Shown here: positions 51,157-61,568 of the stretch, one piece after another
Layout of the letters: each line of letters opens with the position of its first letter
Position numbering within the stretch: the stretch's first letter is position 1
Assembly: GCF_029076845.1 (NCBI RefSeq)
Contig: NZ_JARESE010000050.1
Location: 62,001 to 126,000, forward strand
DNA: 64,000 nucleotides
From: Novosphingobium album (ex Liu et al. 2023)
GTDB lineage: Bacteria; Pseudomonadota; Alphaproteobacteria; Sphingomonadales; Sphingomonadaceae
Direction of reading: 5' to 3'
Position numbers and translations under genes: made by a program
Notes under the pieces: generated by a model
What the model was told of the DNA's origin: nothing
Database searches by the model: none
Seen by the model: only the letters and a program-made list of their open reading frames with translations

Positions 51157-51537
51157 ATGGACAAGATCACGCAGCATGGTGGCCTGGCAACGCAGGGGCA
51201 TTCCCACGTCACCGACTGGCGCCGCAAGATGAGCGATCATATCGCTTATGCGCTGCTGGTCTATACGGCCCTCCAGATCTTCGTGACGATTGGCGCGCTC
51301 AAGACCGAGGGCGGATCGCTGCTGCCTTATCTTGCGCTGGTCATCCTCGTCGTCGCGATCATCCCGGCCTGCCGCAGCTTCGAACGGCGCTGGAACCGGC
51401 TGAACGATCAGCAGGCCGCCGATCCGGCGCTGGCATCCTATTACCGGCGGGACCGGCTGGCGCTCTGGCTGCTGGCCATCGGCCTGCCTTTCGCGCTGAC
51501 CGGACTGTTCAAGGGCCTCGCGCTCCTTTTTGCCTGA
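51157..51537 (+). CDS. Small inner-membrane protein of unknown function (126 aa)
   Basis: The 126-residue protein has a polar N-terminal region and three to four hydrophobic helices (YALLVYTALQIFVTIGAL; LLPYLALVILVVAIIPA; LALWLLAIGLPFALTGLF) separated by a basic loop (CRSFERRWNRLNDQQAADPA). I recognise no function. The ATG at 51157 has GGAGAGGG 5-12 nt upstream, a strong ribosome-binding site. The gene is divergent from lptB, with a shared 215-nt spacer. Confidence 0.7.
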   Translation: MDKITQHGGLATQGHSHVTDWRRKMSDHIAYALLVYTALQIFVTIGALKTEGGSLLPYLALVILVVAIIPACRSFERRWNRLNDQQAADPALASYYRRDRLALWLLAIGLPFALTGLFKGLALLFA

Positions 51538-51697
51538 CATTCTCGGGTTCTAGCCCCTGCGTTCCGGCCGTGGCCGGCATGGTGCGGCCATGGCGTGCCG
51601 GGCCTTGCCGGCGCGCGCGAATTCTTGCGGCTATCGCTGGATTCCGTCCGCAAGTGTGATACGATGCCCAAAAATAAGATGATCCTGGAGAGGGTTC

Positions 51698-51790
51698 ATG
51701 AGCATCATTGATTATCTCGGCAACCGTATCTGCATCGCCTTGAGCGTTTCGGGCGTCGCCTACATCCTGTACTGGCACTTGCTGCGCTGA
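51698..51790 (+). CDS. Very small membrane protein (30 aa)
   Basis: A 30-residue frame (opens MSIIDYLGNRICIALSVSG) that is almost entirely one membrane helix ending in a basic tail (YWHLLR). The ATG at 51698 has GGAGAGGG at the proper distance, the same ribosome-binding sequence as the gene at 51157. Such tiny helices are often real. The coding nature rests on the ribosome-binding site and hydrophobicity only. Confidence 0.5.
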   Translation: MSIIDYLGNRICIALSVSGVAYILYWHLLR

Positions 51791-51800
51791 GGGTCTGTTT

Positions 51801-51843
51801 GGAAACGCGCCGACAGGCGCATTTCGTTACGGCGCCAGCCCGC
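51801..51843 (+). repeat. Dispersed stem-loop repeat, copy C
   Basis: Third locus of the repeat family. It has the hairpin AAACGCGCC-GACA-GGCGCATTT followed by the core GGCGCCAGCCCGCC. As at copy A it covers the 3' end of a minus-strand gene: the stop codon of the efflux outer-membrane factor lies within it. Confidence 0.65.
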
Positions 51844-53263
51844 CGCCGGTGGCACGGTAGAGCTCCACGGCATTGCCCGCGCGCACCAGCAGCGTTCCCA
51901 CCAGCGATTGCTGCGCCGCGTAATATGTCCGCTGCGCGTCCAGCGTGGTGAGGTAAGGCTCCACCCCGGCGCGAAAGCGCGCGTCCGACAGGCGGAAGGC
52001 GGTGCGGGCATTGTCTTCCAGCGAAACCTGCGCGGCCAGCTGCTCGTCGATCGTGCCCCGGCGCGCCAGGGCATCGGCCACTTCGCGAAACGCGGTCTGC
52101 ACCGTCTTTTCATATTGCGCCAGCATCGCCTCGCGCGTGGCCCTGGCATAAGCGAGATTGCCCGCGTTGCGGCCGAAATCGAAGATCGGCAGGTTGGCCG
52201 AAGGCGCCACCGACCAGGTCTCGCTGCCGTTCTGGAACAGGTTCGACAGGCCCAGGCTGATCGTCCCCAGCGCGACGGTGAGCGAGATGCGCGGGAAAAA
52301 GGCCGCGCGGGCCGCGCCGATATTGGCGTTGGCGGCGATAAGCTGGTGCTCGGCGGCGGCGATATCGGGGCGCCGCAGCAGGATCTCGGAAGGCAGATCA
52401 CCCGGCAGCCGCTCGATCGTCACGCCGCGCGCGGGCAGCGTGTCGGGCAGCAGCCGGTCCTCGATCGGGGTGCCGGCCAGCAGCTCCAGCGCGTTGCGGT
52501 CCTGCGCGACTTGCGTGGTCAGCGCGGCCTTGTCGGCGCGCGCCTGGTCCAGTCCGGTGCGCGCCTGCCGCACGTCGAGCTCCGAAGCGACGCCGGCCTT
52601 GAACCGCGCTTCGTTGAGCGCGACGGTTTCACCATAGGCCTGCACCGTCATGCCCGCGATCGTCAGCCGGTCATGATCGGCCGCCAGTGTCAGCCAGGCG
52701 GTGGCCACTTCGGCGACCAGCGCGACTTGCGCCGCCTTGCGGTTCTCGTCCGCCGCCAGGAACTGTTCCTGCGCCGCCTCGGTCAGATTGCGCAGGCGGC
52801 CGAAGAGATCGACTTCCCAGGCCGAAACGCCCAGCGAGGCTGAATAGATGTCGGCGCGCCCGGTGACGGCGCCTTGCGCGCCGCCGGCCGACCCGGCGCC
52901 CAGCGGTGACTTCTGGAACGTCGCCCCGGCATCGGCACCCAGCGTCGGGAAGATATCGGCGCGCTGCACGCGGTATTGCGCGCGCGCCTGTTCGACCCGC
53001 GCCAGCGCCAGGCGCAAGTCGCGGTTGTTGGCCAGTGCCAGGCCGATCACTTCGCGCAGGCGCGGCTCGGCGAAGAACTCGGTCCAGGCTGTGGCCGCCA
53101 GATCGACTGGCGCGGCGGCGGGATCGCCGGGCCCGTAAGCCTCTCCGCGCGGGGTTTCGGGCGGCACGGGCAGGCCGGGCCGGACATAGCGCGGCGCCAT
53201 GTTGCAGCCCGCCAGCGCGAGCGCCGCGCCGAGCATCAGGAAGCGGGGAGAGGATCGCATCAT
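51827..53263 (-). CDS. RND efflux outer-membrane factor (OprM/NodT-type lipoprotein)
   Basis: A 478-residue outer-membrane channel. The N-terminus is a lipoprotein signal with lipobox LAGC (Cys20), followed by the TolC/OprM fold with two repeated coiled-coil halves (for example NNRDLRLALARVEQARAQYR, later ANANIGAARAAFFPRISL). It is the third component of the efflux operon. It starts 1 nt after the stop of the RND pump gene. The last residues fall in a dispersed repeat. Substrates are unknown. Confidence 0.92.
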   Translation of the reverse strand: MMRSSPRFLMLGAALALAGCNMAPRYVRPGLPVPPETPRGEAYGPGDPAAAPVDLAATAWTEFFAEPRLREVIGLALANNRDLRLALARVEQARAQYRVQRADIFPTLGADAGATFQKSPLGAGSAGGAQGAVTGRADIYSASLGVSAWEVDLFGRLRNLTEAAQEQFLAADENRKAAQVALVAEVATAWLTLAADHDRLTIAGMTVQAYGETVALNEARFKAGVASELDVRQARTGLDQARADKAALTTQVAQDRNALELLAGTPIEDRLLPDTLPARGVTIERLPGDLPSEILLRRPDIAAAEHQLIAANANIGAARAAFFPRISLTVALGTISLGLSNLFQNGSETWSVAPSANLPIFDFGRNAGNLAYARATREAMLAQYEKTVQTAFREVADALARRGTIDEQLAAQVSLEDNARTAFRLSDARFRAGVEPYLTTLDAQRTYYAAQQSLVGTLLVRAGNAVELYRATGGGLAP

Positions 53264-53264
53264 G

Positions 53265-56200
53265 TCAGGCCTGCTGCGGCGCTTCGCCGCCTGTATCGGC
53301 TGGAGCCCCGTTGGCCGGCACAGCGGCCGGCGCCTCGGCGTGGGCGGCGGCGCGGTCCTGCCGGAACAGGCGCTTCACGATGAAGAAGAACAAAGGCACG
53401 AAGAAGATCGCCAGTACCGTCGCCGAAAGCATCCCGCCGACCACCGCCCAGCCGATCGCGTTCTGCCCACCCGCGCCCGCGCCGGTGGACAGGGCCAGCG
53501 GCAGCACGCCGAAGATGAAGGCGAACGAGGTCATCAGGATCGGCCGCAGGCGCAGCCGCGCCGCCTCGATCGCGGCCTGCCCGGCCGAAAGCCCCTCGCG
53601 CATCTTCTCCTCGGCGAATTCGACGATGAGGATCGCGTTCTTGGCCGCGACGCCGATCGTGGTGATCAGGCCCACCTGCAGGTAGATGTCGTTGTTCAGC
53701 CCGGCCAGCATCGCCGCCATGACCGCGCCGAACACGCCGAGCGGCACGACCAGCAGCACCGCGATCGGCACCGACCAGCTTTCGTACAGCGCGGCCAGGC
53801 ACAGGAACACGATCAGCAGCGAAAGCGCATAGAGCGTGGGCGCCTGCCCGCCCGAAAGCTTTTCCTCATAGGAGATGCCGGTCCATTCATAGCCGATGCC
53901 GGCCGGCAGCTTCGCGGCGATCTCCTCCATCGCCGCCAGCGCGGTGCCGGTGCTCAGCCCCGGCGCGGGCGCGCCCTGGATCTGCACCGCCGAAACGCCG
54001 TTGTATCGTTCCAGCCGGGCCGATCCGTGCGTCCAGGCCGTGCTGGCGAATGCCGCGATCGGCGTCATCGCACCGGAGGCGCCGCGCACGAAGAAATCGC
54101 CCAGGGATGCAGGCTCGGTGCGGAAATCGCTGTCGGCCTGCACATAGACGCGCTTGACCCGGCCACGGTCGATGAAATCGTTGATGTAGCTGCCGCCGAA
54201 CGCGGTGCTCACCGTAGCGTTGATCTCGGCTTGCGACAGGCCCGATGCGGCGGCGGCGTCCTGATCGACATCGAGCTTGAGCTGGGGGCCGTCCTCGATG
54301 CCGTTGGGGCGCACTTGCGCCAGCCGGGGGTCCTGCGCGGCCATGCCGAGCAACTGGTTGCGCGCCGCGATCAGCGCGTCATGGCCCAGGCCCGCCTCGT
54401 CCTTCAGCTCGAAGTCGAAGCCGGTCGCGTTGCCCAGCTCGGAAATCGCCGGCGGGGCGAAGGCGAAGATCTGGCCGGCGGCGATCTTCTGGAACGCGGC
54501 ATTGGCCCGCTGCTGGATCGCGCCAGCACCCATGTCGTGGCCCGTGCGCTCTTCCCAGGGCCGCAGCCGCACGAAGGCGATGCCCACGTTCTGGCTCTGG
54601 CCGACGAAGCCGAAGCCGCTGATGGTGAAGACCGATTCGACCGCGGCCTTTTCATCGACAAGGTAATGATGGCGCACGCGCCCGAGCGTACGTTCGGTTT
54701 CCTCGATCGTGGTGCCGGCGGGCATGGCGACCTGGCTGAAGATCACGCCCTGGTCCTCGTCGGGCAGGAAGCCGCCGGGCAGGCGCCAGAACAGCAGCCC
54801 CATGCCCGCGACGATCAGCACATAGACCACGATGGTGCGCCCCCAGTGGCGCTCGATCCCGCGCAGGCCGCCGGCATAGCGTTCCCGCCCCCGGTCGAAC
54901 GTGCGGTTGAACCAGCCGAAGAAGCCGCCGCGCTCACCGTGGTTATGGTTGGCCGCGCCCAGGATGGTGGCGCACAGGGCCGGCGTCAGGATCAGCGCGA
55001 CCATGACCGAAAGCGCCATCGCCGAAACGATCGTGATCGAGAACTGGCGGAAGATCACCCCGGTGGAACCGCCGAAGAAGGCCATGGGCAGGAACACCGC
55101 CGAAAGCACCAGCCCGATGCCGACCAGCGCGCCGCTGATCTCGTCCATGGATTTCTTCGCGGCATCCTTGGGCGAAAGCTTTTCCTCCTGGATCAGCCGC
55201 TCGACATTTTCGACCACGACGATCGCGTCATCGACCAGCAGGCCGATCGCCAGCACCATGCCGAACAGGGTGAGCGTGTTGATGGTGAAGCCCGCCACCG
55301 CCAGGATCGCGAACGTGCCCAGCAGGACCACCGGCACCGCGATCGTCGGGATCAGCGTGGCGCGCCAGTTCTGCAGGAACAGGAACATCACCACGAAGAC
55401 CAGGATGATCGCCTCGATCAGCGTGTGCACCACCTGCTTGACCGAAAGGCGCACGTAAGTGGAATTGTCGATCGGATAGTCGATCCGCACGTCCGCGGGA
55501 AACTGGCGGGACAGTTCGGCCACTTTGGCCTTGACGCCATCGACGGTGTCGAGCGCGTTGGCGCCGGGCGCCAGCCGGATGGCCAGGCCCGCGGCAGCCT
55601 TGCCGTTGAACCGGGCGATGAAGCTGTAGTTGTCCGCCCCCAGTTCCACCCGCGCGACGTCGGACAGGCGCAGGATCGCCCCGTCGTTCCCGGCGCGCAG
55701 GACGATGTCGCGAAACTGCTCGGGCGTGCGCAGGCGTGATTGGGCCGTGACCGTGGCGTTCAGCGCCTGCCCCTTGCGCGCGGGCAGGCTGCCGACCTGG
55801 CCGGCGGAAACTTGCGCGTTCTGCGCCTGGATCGCGGCGGTCACGTCCGAAACGGTGACGCCCAGGCTCGCCATCTTGTAGGGATCGAGCCAGATGCGCA
55901 TGGCATAGGGCGCGCCCAGCACTTGCGTGTCGCCCACGCCATCGACCCGGCTGATCGGGTCTTGCAGGCTCGACGAGATATAGTCGCCCAGGTCGATCTG
56001 GTCGTGCGATCCGTCCTCGGAATAGAGCGCGACGATCAGCAGGAAGCTGGCCGCCGCCTTGGCCACGCGCACGCCCGCGCGCTGCACTTCCTGCGGCAGC
56101 AGCGGCGTTGCCTGCGCCAGCTTGTTCTGCACCTGCACTTGCGCGATGTCGGGATCGGTGCCCTGGTCGAACGTCAGCGTGACCGTGAGATTGCCTGCCG

Positions 56201-56450
56201 AATCGCTGGTGGACGAGAAGTAGCGCAGATGATCGATGCCCTTCATCTGCTGCTCGATCACTTGCGTGGTGGTGTTCTCCAGCGTCTGGGCATCGGCGCC
56301 GGGATAGAGCGTGCTGATCGTCACCGCCGGGGCGGCGATCTCGGGAAACTGGGCCACGGGCAGCCCGCGCAAGGCGATGAGCCCGGCGAGCATGACGACG
56401 ATGGCGATAACCCAGGCGAAGATCGGCCGGTCGATGAAATAGCGCGACAT
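53265..56450 (-). CDS. RND efflux pump, HAE1 (AcrB-like) permease
   Basis: A 1,061-residue inner-membrane multidrug pump driven by proton flow. The start is typical ([20 protein letters not shown]), and the proton-relay pair is in [14 protein letters not shown]. The size, the two large periplasmic loops and the motif [20 protein letters not shown] place it with AcrB/MexB rather than heavy-metal RND pumps. It sits between the adaptor gene (6 nt upstream) and the outer-membrane factor gene (1 nt downstream). The divergent TetR gene at 57699 probably represses it. Confidence 0.95.
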   Translation of the reverse strand: MSRYFIDRPIFAWVIAIVVMLAGLIALRGLPVAQFPEIAAPAVTISTLYPGADAQTLENTTTQVIEQQMKGIDHLRYFSSTSDSAGNLTVTLTFDQGTDPDIAQVQVQNKLAQATPLLPQEVQRAGVRVAKAAASFLLIVALYSEDGSHDQIDLGDYISSSLQDPISRVDGVGDTQVLGAPYAMRIWLDPYKMASLGVTVSDVTAAIQAQNAQVSAGQVGSLPARKGQALNATVTAQSRLRTPEQFRDIVLRAGNDGAILRLSDVARVELGADNYSFIARFNGKAAAGLAIRLAPGANALDTVDGVKAKVAELSRQFPADVRIDYPIDNSTYVRLSVKQVVHTLIEAIILVFVVMFLFLQNWRATLIPTIAVPVVLLGTFAILAVAGFTINTLTLFGMVLAIGLLVDDAIVVVENVERLIQEEKLSPKDAAKKSMDEISGALVGIGLVLSAVFLPMAFFGGSTGVIFRQFSITIVSAMALSVMVALILTPALCATILGAANHNHGERGGFFGWFNRTFDRGRERYAGGLRGIERHWGRTIVVYVLIVAGMGLLFWRLPGGFLPDEDQGVIFSQVAMPAGTTIEETERTLGRVRHHYLVDEKAAVESVFTISGFGFVGQSQNVGIAFVRLRPWEERTGHDMGAGAIQQRANAAFQKIAAGQIFAFAPPAISELGNATGFDFELKDEAGLGHDALIAARNQLLGMAAQDPRLAQVRPNGIEDGPQLKLDVDQDAAAASGLSQAEINATVSTAFGGSYINDFIDRGRVKRVYVQADSDFRTEPASLGDFFVRGASGAMTPIAAFASTAWTHGSARLERYNGVSAVQIQGAPAPGLSTGTALAAMEEIAAKLPAGIGYEWTGISYEEKLSGGQAPTLYALSLLIVFLCLAALYESWSVPIAVLLVVPLGVFGAVMAAMLAGLNNDIYLQVGLITTIGVAAKNAILIVEFAEEKMREGLSAGQAAIEAARLRLRPILMTSFAFIFGVLPLALSTGAGAGGQNAIGWAVVGGMLSATVLAIFFVPLFFFIVKRLFRQDRAAAHAEAPAAVPANGAPADTGGEAPQQA

Positions 56451-56456
56451 GGGCGG

Positions 56457-57605
56457 TCAGCGCCCCGCGCCGGGCGCGGCGGTGACTTGCGCCGGCTTGC
56501 CGACGCTGACCTTCATCCCCGGCTTGACCGCGACCAGCCCTTCGACGATCAGCCGGTCGCCCGGCGCCAGGCCGCTGGTGACGACCCATTTGTCCCCCAC
56601 CGGCCGTTCGGCGATGACCCGGCGTGACACCACGGTGTTCGCGGCATCGACCACCAGCGCGGTCGCCCGGCCGCGCGGATCGCGGGTGATGCCCTGCTGC
56701 GGCGCCAGGATGGCGTTCTGCCGCACGCCTTCCACCAGCCGCGCGCGCACGAACATGCCGGGCAGCAGCAGCCCTTGCGGATTGGGGAAGGTGGCGCGCA
56801 AGGTGACGCTGCCGGTCTGCGGATCGACCGCGACTTCGGAGAATTCCAGCCGCCCCTCGATCGGATAGGTCTTGCCGTTGGGCAGGATCAGCCGCACCCG
56901 CGCGCTTTCCCGGCCCTGGTTGCTGAGCCCGCCCGCGGCGATCGCGTCCTTCAGGTCCAGCAACTGCGCGGCGGACTGCGTCACGTCGACATAGACCGTA
57001 TCGGTGCGCATGATCGTGGCCAGCGCATCGGCCTGCCCGGACTGGACCAGGGCGCCGCGCGTGTAGAACGAACGCCCGATCCGCCCCGAGATGGGCGCGC
57101 GGATGCGGGTGAAATCCAGGTTGACGCGCGCCGCCTGCACGCCCGATCGCTGCGCCGCGGCATCGGCGCGGGCCTGCCGCGCGGCGGCATCGGCATTGTC
57201 GAGCTCCTGCTGGCTGACGGCGTTGATATCGACCAGCCCGCGATAGCGCCGGGCCAGCGCGGTGGTTGATCCGATCGTCGCCTCGGCCCGGGCAAGGTTG
57301 CCCTGCGCGGTGCCGAGCGCCGCGCGGTAGGCCGCGTCCTCGATCTCGTAGAGCACTTGTCCGGCGCGCACCATGCTGCCCTCGGTGAACAGGCGGGCGC
57401 GGATCACGCCGTTGATCTGGGGGCGCACTTCGGAGGTTTCCGCCGCCGCCACGCGGCCCGGCAAGTCGGCGGTCAGCTCCACCGGCTCTGCCCGCAATGT
57501 CACCACGCCGACCTTGGGCGGGGCGGGCGGTGGCGGCGACTGGGCCGAACAGGCGGCCAGGAGCGCCATCGCTCCGAGCAGCGGCAGGGGGGCTTGGCGA
57601 TGCAT
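56457..57605 (-). CDS. RND membrane fusion protein (AcrA-like lipoprotein)
   Basis: A 382-residue periplasmic adaptor. The signal peptide has a lipobox (LLAAC, Cys near residue 19). Then come the lipoyl half-motifs (GRVAAAETSEVRPQINGVIR and RIRAPISGRIGRSFYTRGA) around an alpha-hairpin, and the beta-barrel and proximal domains. The ATG at 57603-57605 is adopted. It is the first gene of the efflux operon. The palindrome at 57636-57653 lies in its promoter region. Confidence 0.93.
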   Translation of the reverse strand: MHRQAPLPLLGAMALLAACSAQSPPPPAPPKVGVVTLRAEPVELTADLPGRVAAAETSEVRPQINGVIRARLFTEGSMVRAGQVLYEIEDAAYRAALGTAQGNLARAEATIGSTTALARRYRGLVDINAVSQQELDNADAAARQARADAAAQRSGVQAARVNLDFTRIRAPISGRIGRSFYTRGALVQSGQADALATIMRTDTVYVDVTQSAAQLLDLKDAIAAGGLSNQGRESARVRLILPNGKTYPIEGRLEFSEVAVDPQTGSVTLRATFPNPQGLLLPGMFVRARLVEGVRQNAILAPQQGITRDPRGRATALVVDAANTVVSRRVIAERPVGDKWVVTSGLAPGDRLIVEGLVAVKPGMKVSVGKPAQVTAAPGAGR

Positions 57606-57635
57606 CGGGTTCCCGGTCAAACGGATTGACGAAGC

Positions 57636-57653
57636 GGAATGAACGTTCATTCC
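57636..57653. promoter_or_regulatory. 18-bp palindromic operator between efflux operon and tetR
   Basis: GGAATGAACGTTCATTCC is a perfect 18-nt palindrome in the 93-nt space between the divergent adaptor and TetR starts. It has the form of a TetR-family operator that would control both directions. No second copy was found in the gap. Confidence 0.75.
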
Positions 57654-57698
57654 ATTTTTGTTTCCCATAGCCCCCGCGCGATGATAGGGTCAAGCCAT

Positions 57699-58343
57699 AT
57701 GGAGAGGGTCGTGGGCGAAAATGTTGCAGAGCAGCAAAAAGGCTGCGTTACGGACCGGGTGGTGGCGGCGGCGCGGCGGCTTTTCGCCGCGCGGGGATTT
57801 CACCAGACCGCGATGGCCGATCTCGCCGCCGAGGCGCAAGTCAGCGTCGGCACGATCTACCGCGTCTTTGCCGGCAAGGCCGATATCATCCGGGCCATCA
57901 TCGTCGCCGATTCGGAGCGTATCTTCGCCGAACTGAACCACGATATCGACCGGGCGCTGAGCGGCGAGGCGCCGGTGGAAGCGGTGATCGAGCAGATCGT
58001 CGAGCGCCATCTGGCCGAGCAGGCCGACGCGCTGGTGCACGAGGCGCTGGCCGAAGCGCACCGCGATGAAAAGGTCGCCGCGCTGATCGGCCATTTCTTC
58101 GCGCGCTATCGTGAGATCGTCCGGCGGCTTGTCGGCCTGGCCAATCCGCGATTGTCCGAACGCGAGCTCGACGCGGCCGAGGAACTGATGATCGCCTGCC
58201 TGTTCGGGCTGGGCCACCGCACGCTGATCCGGCCCCGGCTGGACCCGGACGAAGCCGCGCGGATCATCACCGGCATGATCCTGAGCGCGCTGGGCCATGC
58301 CGCGGCGGATTCTCCCCCGACGGCCATGGCCGAGCGGCTTTGA
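57699..58343 (+). CDS. TetR/AcrR-family repressor of the efflux operon
   Basis: A 214-residue TetR-family protein. The HTH is ARRLFAARGFHQTAMADLAA, then AQVSVGTIYRVFAGKADIIR. The C-terminal ligand domain is helical and variable. The ATG at 57699 follows TAGGGTCAAGCC; upstream in-frame ATGs at 57639 and 57681 are less favoured because they would cover the palindrome. It is divergent from an RND efflux operon and very probably binds the operator between them. The inducer is unknown. Confidence 0.93.
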   Translation: MERVVGENVAEQQKGCVTDRVVAAARRLFAARGFHQTAMADLAAEAQVSVGTIYRVFAGKADIIRAIIVADSERIFAELNHDIDRALSGEAPVEAVIEQIVERHLAEQADALVHEALAEAHRDEKVAALIGHFFARYREIVRRLVGLANPRLSERELDAAEELMIACLFGLGHRTLIRPRLDPDEAARIITGMILSALGHAAADSPPTAMAERL

Positions 58344-58433
58344 GGGCGCGTTGCCGCGAGGGCGCGAGGGGGGCCTGATCCTCAGGCCACCCCCCGCGCC
58401 CTTTGCGACAGGCGGGTCAGGGCGACAGGCGGG

Positions 58434-59498
58434 TCAGGCGGCGGGGCCGGCTTCCAGCGTCGCGTTGTCGATGACGAAGCGATACCGCACGTCGCTGCGC
58501 AGCATCCGGTCATAGGCTTCGTCGATCTGCTGGATCGCGATCATCTCGATATCCGAGACGATCCCGTGCTCGGCGCAGAAATCGAGCATTTCCTGCGTTT
58601 CGGGCAAGCCGCCGATCAGCGAGCCGGCGATGGTCTTGCGGCCGAACACCAGGTTGCCGAAGTTCGGCGTGGGGTGCGGGTGATCGGGCACGCCCAGCAG
58701 CACCAGCGTGCCGTCACGGTGGAGCATCGCCGTATAGGCATCGAGATCGTGCGAGGCCGCGACCGAATCGATGATCAGGTCGAAGCTGCCGGCATGGGCG
58801 GCCATCTCGTCCGCATCGCGCGAGATCACCACTTCGTCGGCGCCAAGGTCATGCGCGTCCTGCCGCTTGGCGGCGGTGGAGGTGAAGGCGACCACGTGGG
58901 CGCCCATGGCATGGGCGATCTTGATCGCCATGTGGCCCAGCCCGCCGATGCCGACCACGCCCACTTTCTTGCCCGGTCCCGCGCCCCAGTGGCGCAGCGG
59001 CGAATAAGTGGTGATGCCGGCGCACAGCAGCGGCGCGACGGCGGCGAGCTGTTCGTGCGGGTGACGGATCTTCAGGACGAAGTGCTCATCGACGACGATC
59101 GCCTGCGAATATCCGCCCAGGGTGTGGCCGGGCGCCTCCGCGATCGCGCCGTTGTACGTGCCGGTCCAGCCGTTCTCGCAATAGTTCTCCAGCCCTTCGG
59201 CGCACGATCCGCAATGGCCGCAGCTTCCCACAAGGCAGCCCACGCCCACCGTCTCGCCCACCGCGAAGCGCGTCACGTCGCCGCCGACCGCGGTGACGGT
59301 GCCGACGATCTCGTGCCCCGGAACGCAGGGGTAGAGGGTGCCTTGCCATTCGTCGCGAACGGTGTGGAGATCGGAATGGCACACGCCGCAATAGGCGATG
59401 GCGATGCGCACGTCGCGCGGGCCCGGTTCGCGCCGTTCGATCGCCATGGGTTCGAGCGGCTTGTCGCCGGCATAGGCGCCGTAAGCTTTGACAGTCAT
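58434..59498 (-). CDS. NADP-dependent zinc alcohol dehydrogenase (YahK/cinnamyl type)
   Basis: A 354-residue MDR dehydrogenase. The catalytic zinc ligands are in CGVCHSDLHTV and PGHEIVG, the structural zinc site is GSCGHCGSCAEGLENYC, and the cofactor loop is GIGGLGHMAIKIAHAMG. It reduces or oxidises a broad range of aldehydes and alcohols, as YahK does. The ATG at 59496-59498 is adopted. It lies 34 nt after the aldo/keto reductase gene on the same strand, so the two are probably one unit controlled by the divergent LysR gene. Confidence 0.92.
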   Translation of the reverse strand: MTVKAYGAYAGDKPLEPMAIERREPGPRDVRIAIAYCGVCHSDLHTVRDEWQGTLYPCVPGHEIVGTVTAVGGDVTRFAVGETVGVGCLVGSCGHCGSCAEGLENYCENGWTGTYNGAIAEAPGHTLGGYSQAIVVDEHFVLKIRHPHEQLAAVAPLLCAGITTYSPLRHWGAGPGKKVGVVGIGGLGHMAIKIAHAMGAHVVAFTSTAAKRQDAHDLGADEVVISRDADEMAAHAGSFDLIIDSVAASHDLDAYTAMLHRDGTLVLLGVPDHPHPTPNFGNLVFGRKTIAGSLIGGLPETQEMLDFCAEHGIVSDIEMIAIQQIDEAYDRMLRSDVRYRFVIDNATLEAGPAA

Positions 59499-59532
59499 GA
59501 TCTTGGTCTCGTTTCTCAAGCGGGGAGGGGGA

Positions 59533-60630
<1,098 letters not shown>

Positions 60631-60645
60631 TCACTGGATTCATGA

Positions 60646-61539
60646 ATGCAGCGCGACGACCTCATCGACCTGAATGCTTTCCTGGCCGTGGCCGAAGAAC
60701 GCAGCTTCACGCGCGCGGCGGCGCGGCTGGGCCTGTCGCAATCGGCGCTCAGCCATGCGATCCGGCGGCTGGAGGGCCGCATCGGCGTGCGCCTGCTTTC
60801 GCGCACCACGCGCAGCGTATCGCCCACCGATGCCGGGGAAAGCCTGCTGCAAAGCCTGGTCCCGGCGCTGGACCAGATCGACCAGCAGCTCGCGATGCTG
60901 AACGAACTGCGCGAGCGGCCGGCCGGCACCATCCGCATCACCGCGCCGGCCCATGCCGCCCAGACTGTGCTCTGGCCGGCGGCGTGCCGGATCATGCGCC
61001 GCTACCCGGAGATCGCCATCGAGATCAGCGTCGATCCCGCGCTGCGCGATATCGTGGCGGATCGCTTCGATGCCGGGGTGCGCCTGGGCGAGCAGGTCGC
61101 GCGCGACATGATCGCGGTGCGCATCGGCCCGGACTTGCGCATGGCCGCGGTGGCCGCGCCGGCCTATCTGGCCGGCCACGGCATGCCCCGGACACCGCAG
61201 GACCTAGCCGCGCATCGCTGCGTCAACTTGCGGATGACGACATCGGGCGGCCTTTATGCCTGGGAACTGGAACAGGGCACGCGCAGCCTGAACGTGCGCG
61301 TCGAAGGGCAGTTCATCTCCAACGACGTGCGCATGGTGGTGGGCGCCGCGGTCGCCGGGCTGGGGCTCGCCTTCGTGCCCGAGGACTATGTGCTGGCCGA
61401 AATCGCCGCCGGCACGCTGGTGCGCGTGATGGAAGACTGGTGCCCGCCGTTTCCGGGCTATCACCTCTACTACCCCAGCCGCCGCCAGCCCCGCCCGGCC
61501 TTTGCCCTGCTGATCGAGGAACTGATCCATCGCGGGTGA
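60646..61539 (+). CDS. LysR-family transcriptional regulator
   Basis: A 297-residue LysR regulator with the HTH LNAFLAVAEERSFTRAAARL, then SQSALSHAIRRLEGRIGVRL. The effector domain starts GTIRITAPAHAA, the CrgA/DmlR-like form. It is divergent from the aldo/keto reductase-alcohol dehydrogenase pair (129-nt spacer) and is the probable regulator. A small palindrome, ATTCATGAAT (60638-60647), overlaps its own start codon and may be an autoregulatory site. The ATG at 60646 is adopted. Confidence 0.92.
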   Translation: MQRDDLIDLNAFLAVAEERSFTRAAARLGLSQSALSHAIRRLEGRIGVRLLSRTTRSVSPTDAGESLLQSLVPALDQIDQQLAMLNELRERPAGTIRITAPAHAAQTVLWPAACRIMRRYPEIAIEISVDPALRDIVADRFDAGVRLGEQVARDMIAVRIGPDLRMAAVAAPAYLAGHGMPRTPQDLAAHRCVNLRMTTSGGLYAWELEQGTRSLNVRVEGQFISNDVRMVVGAAVAGLGLAFVPEDYVLAEIAAGTLVRVMEDWCPPFPGYHLYYPSRRQPRPAFALLIEELIHRG

Positions 61540-61568
61540 GGCTGTGGCCGTATGTCAGGTGCCGCCCG

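Noticed and set aside
53199..55739. Plus-strand frame of 846 codons opposite the RND pump
   Set aside because: Antisense to AcrB-like coding sequence with a clear Asp-Asp relay motif.
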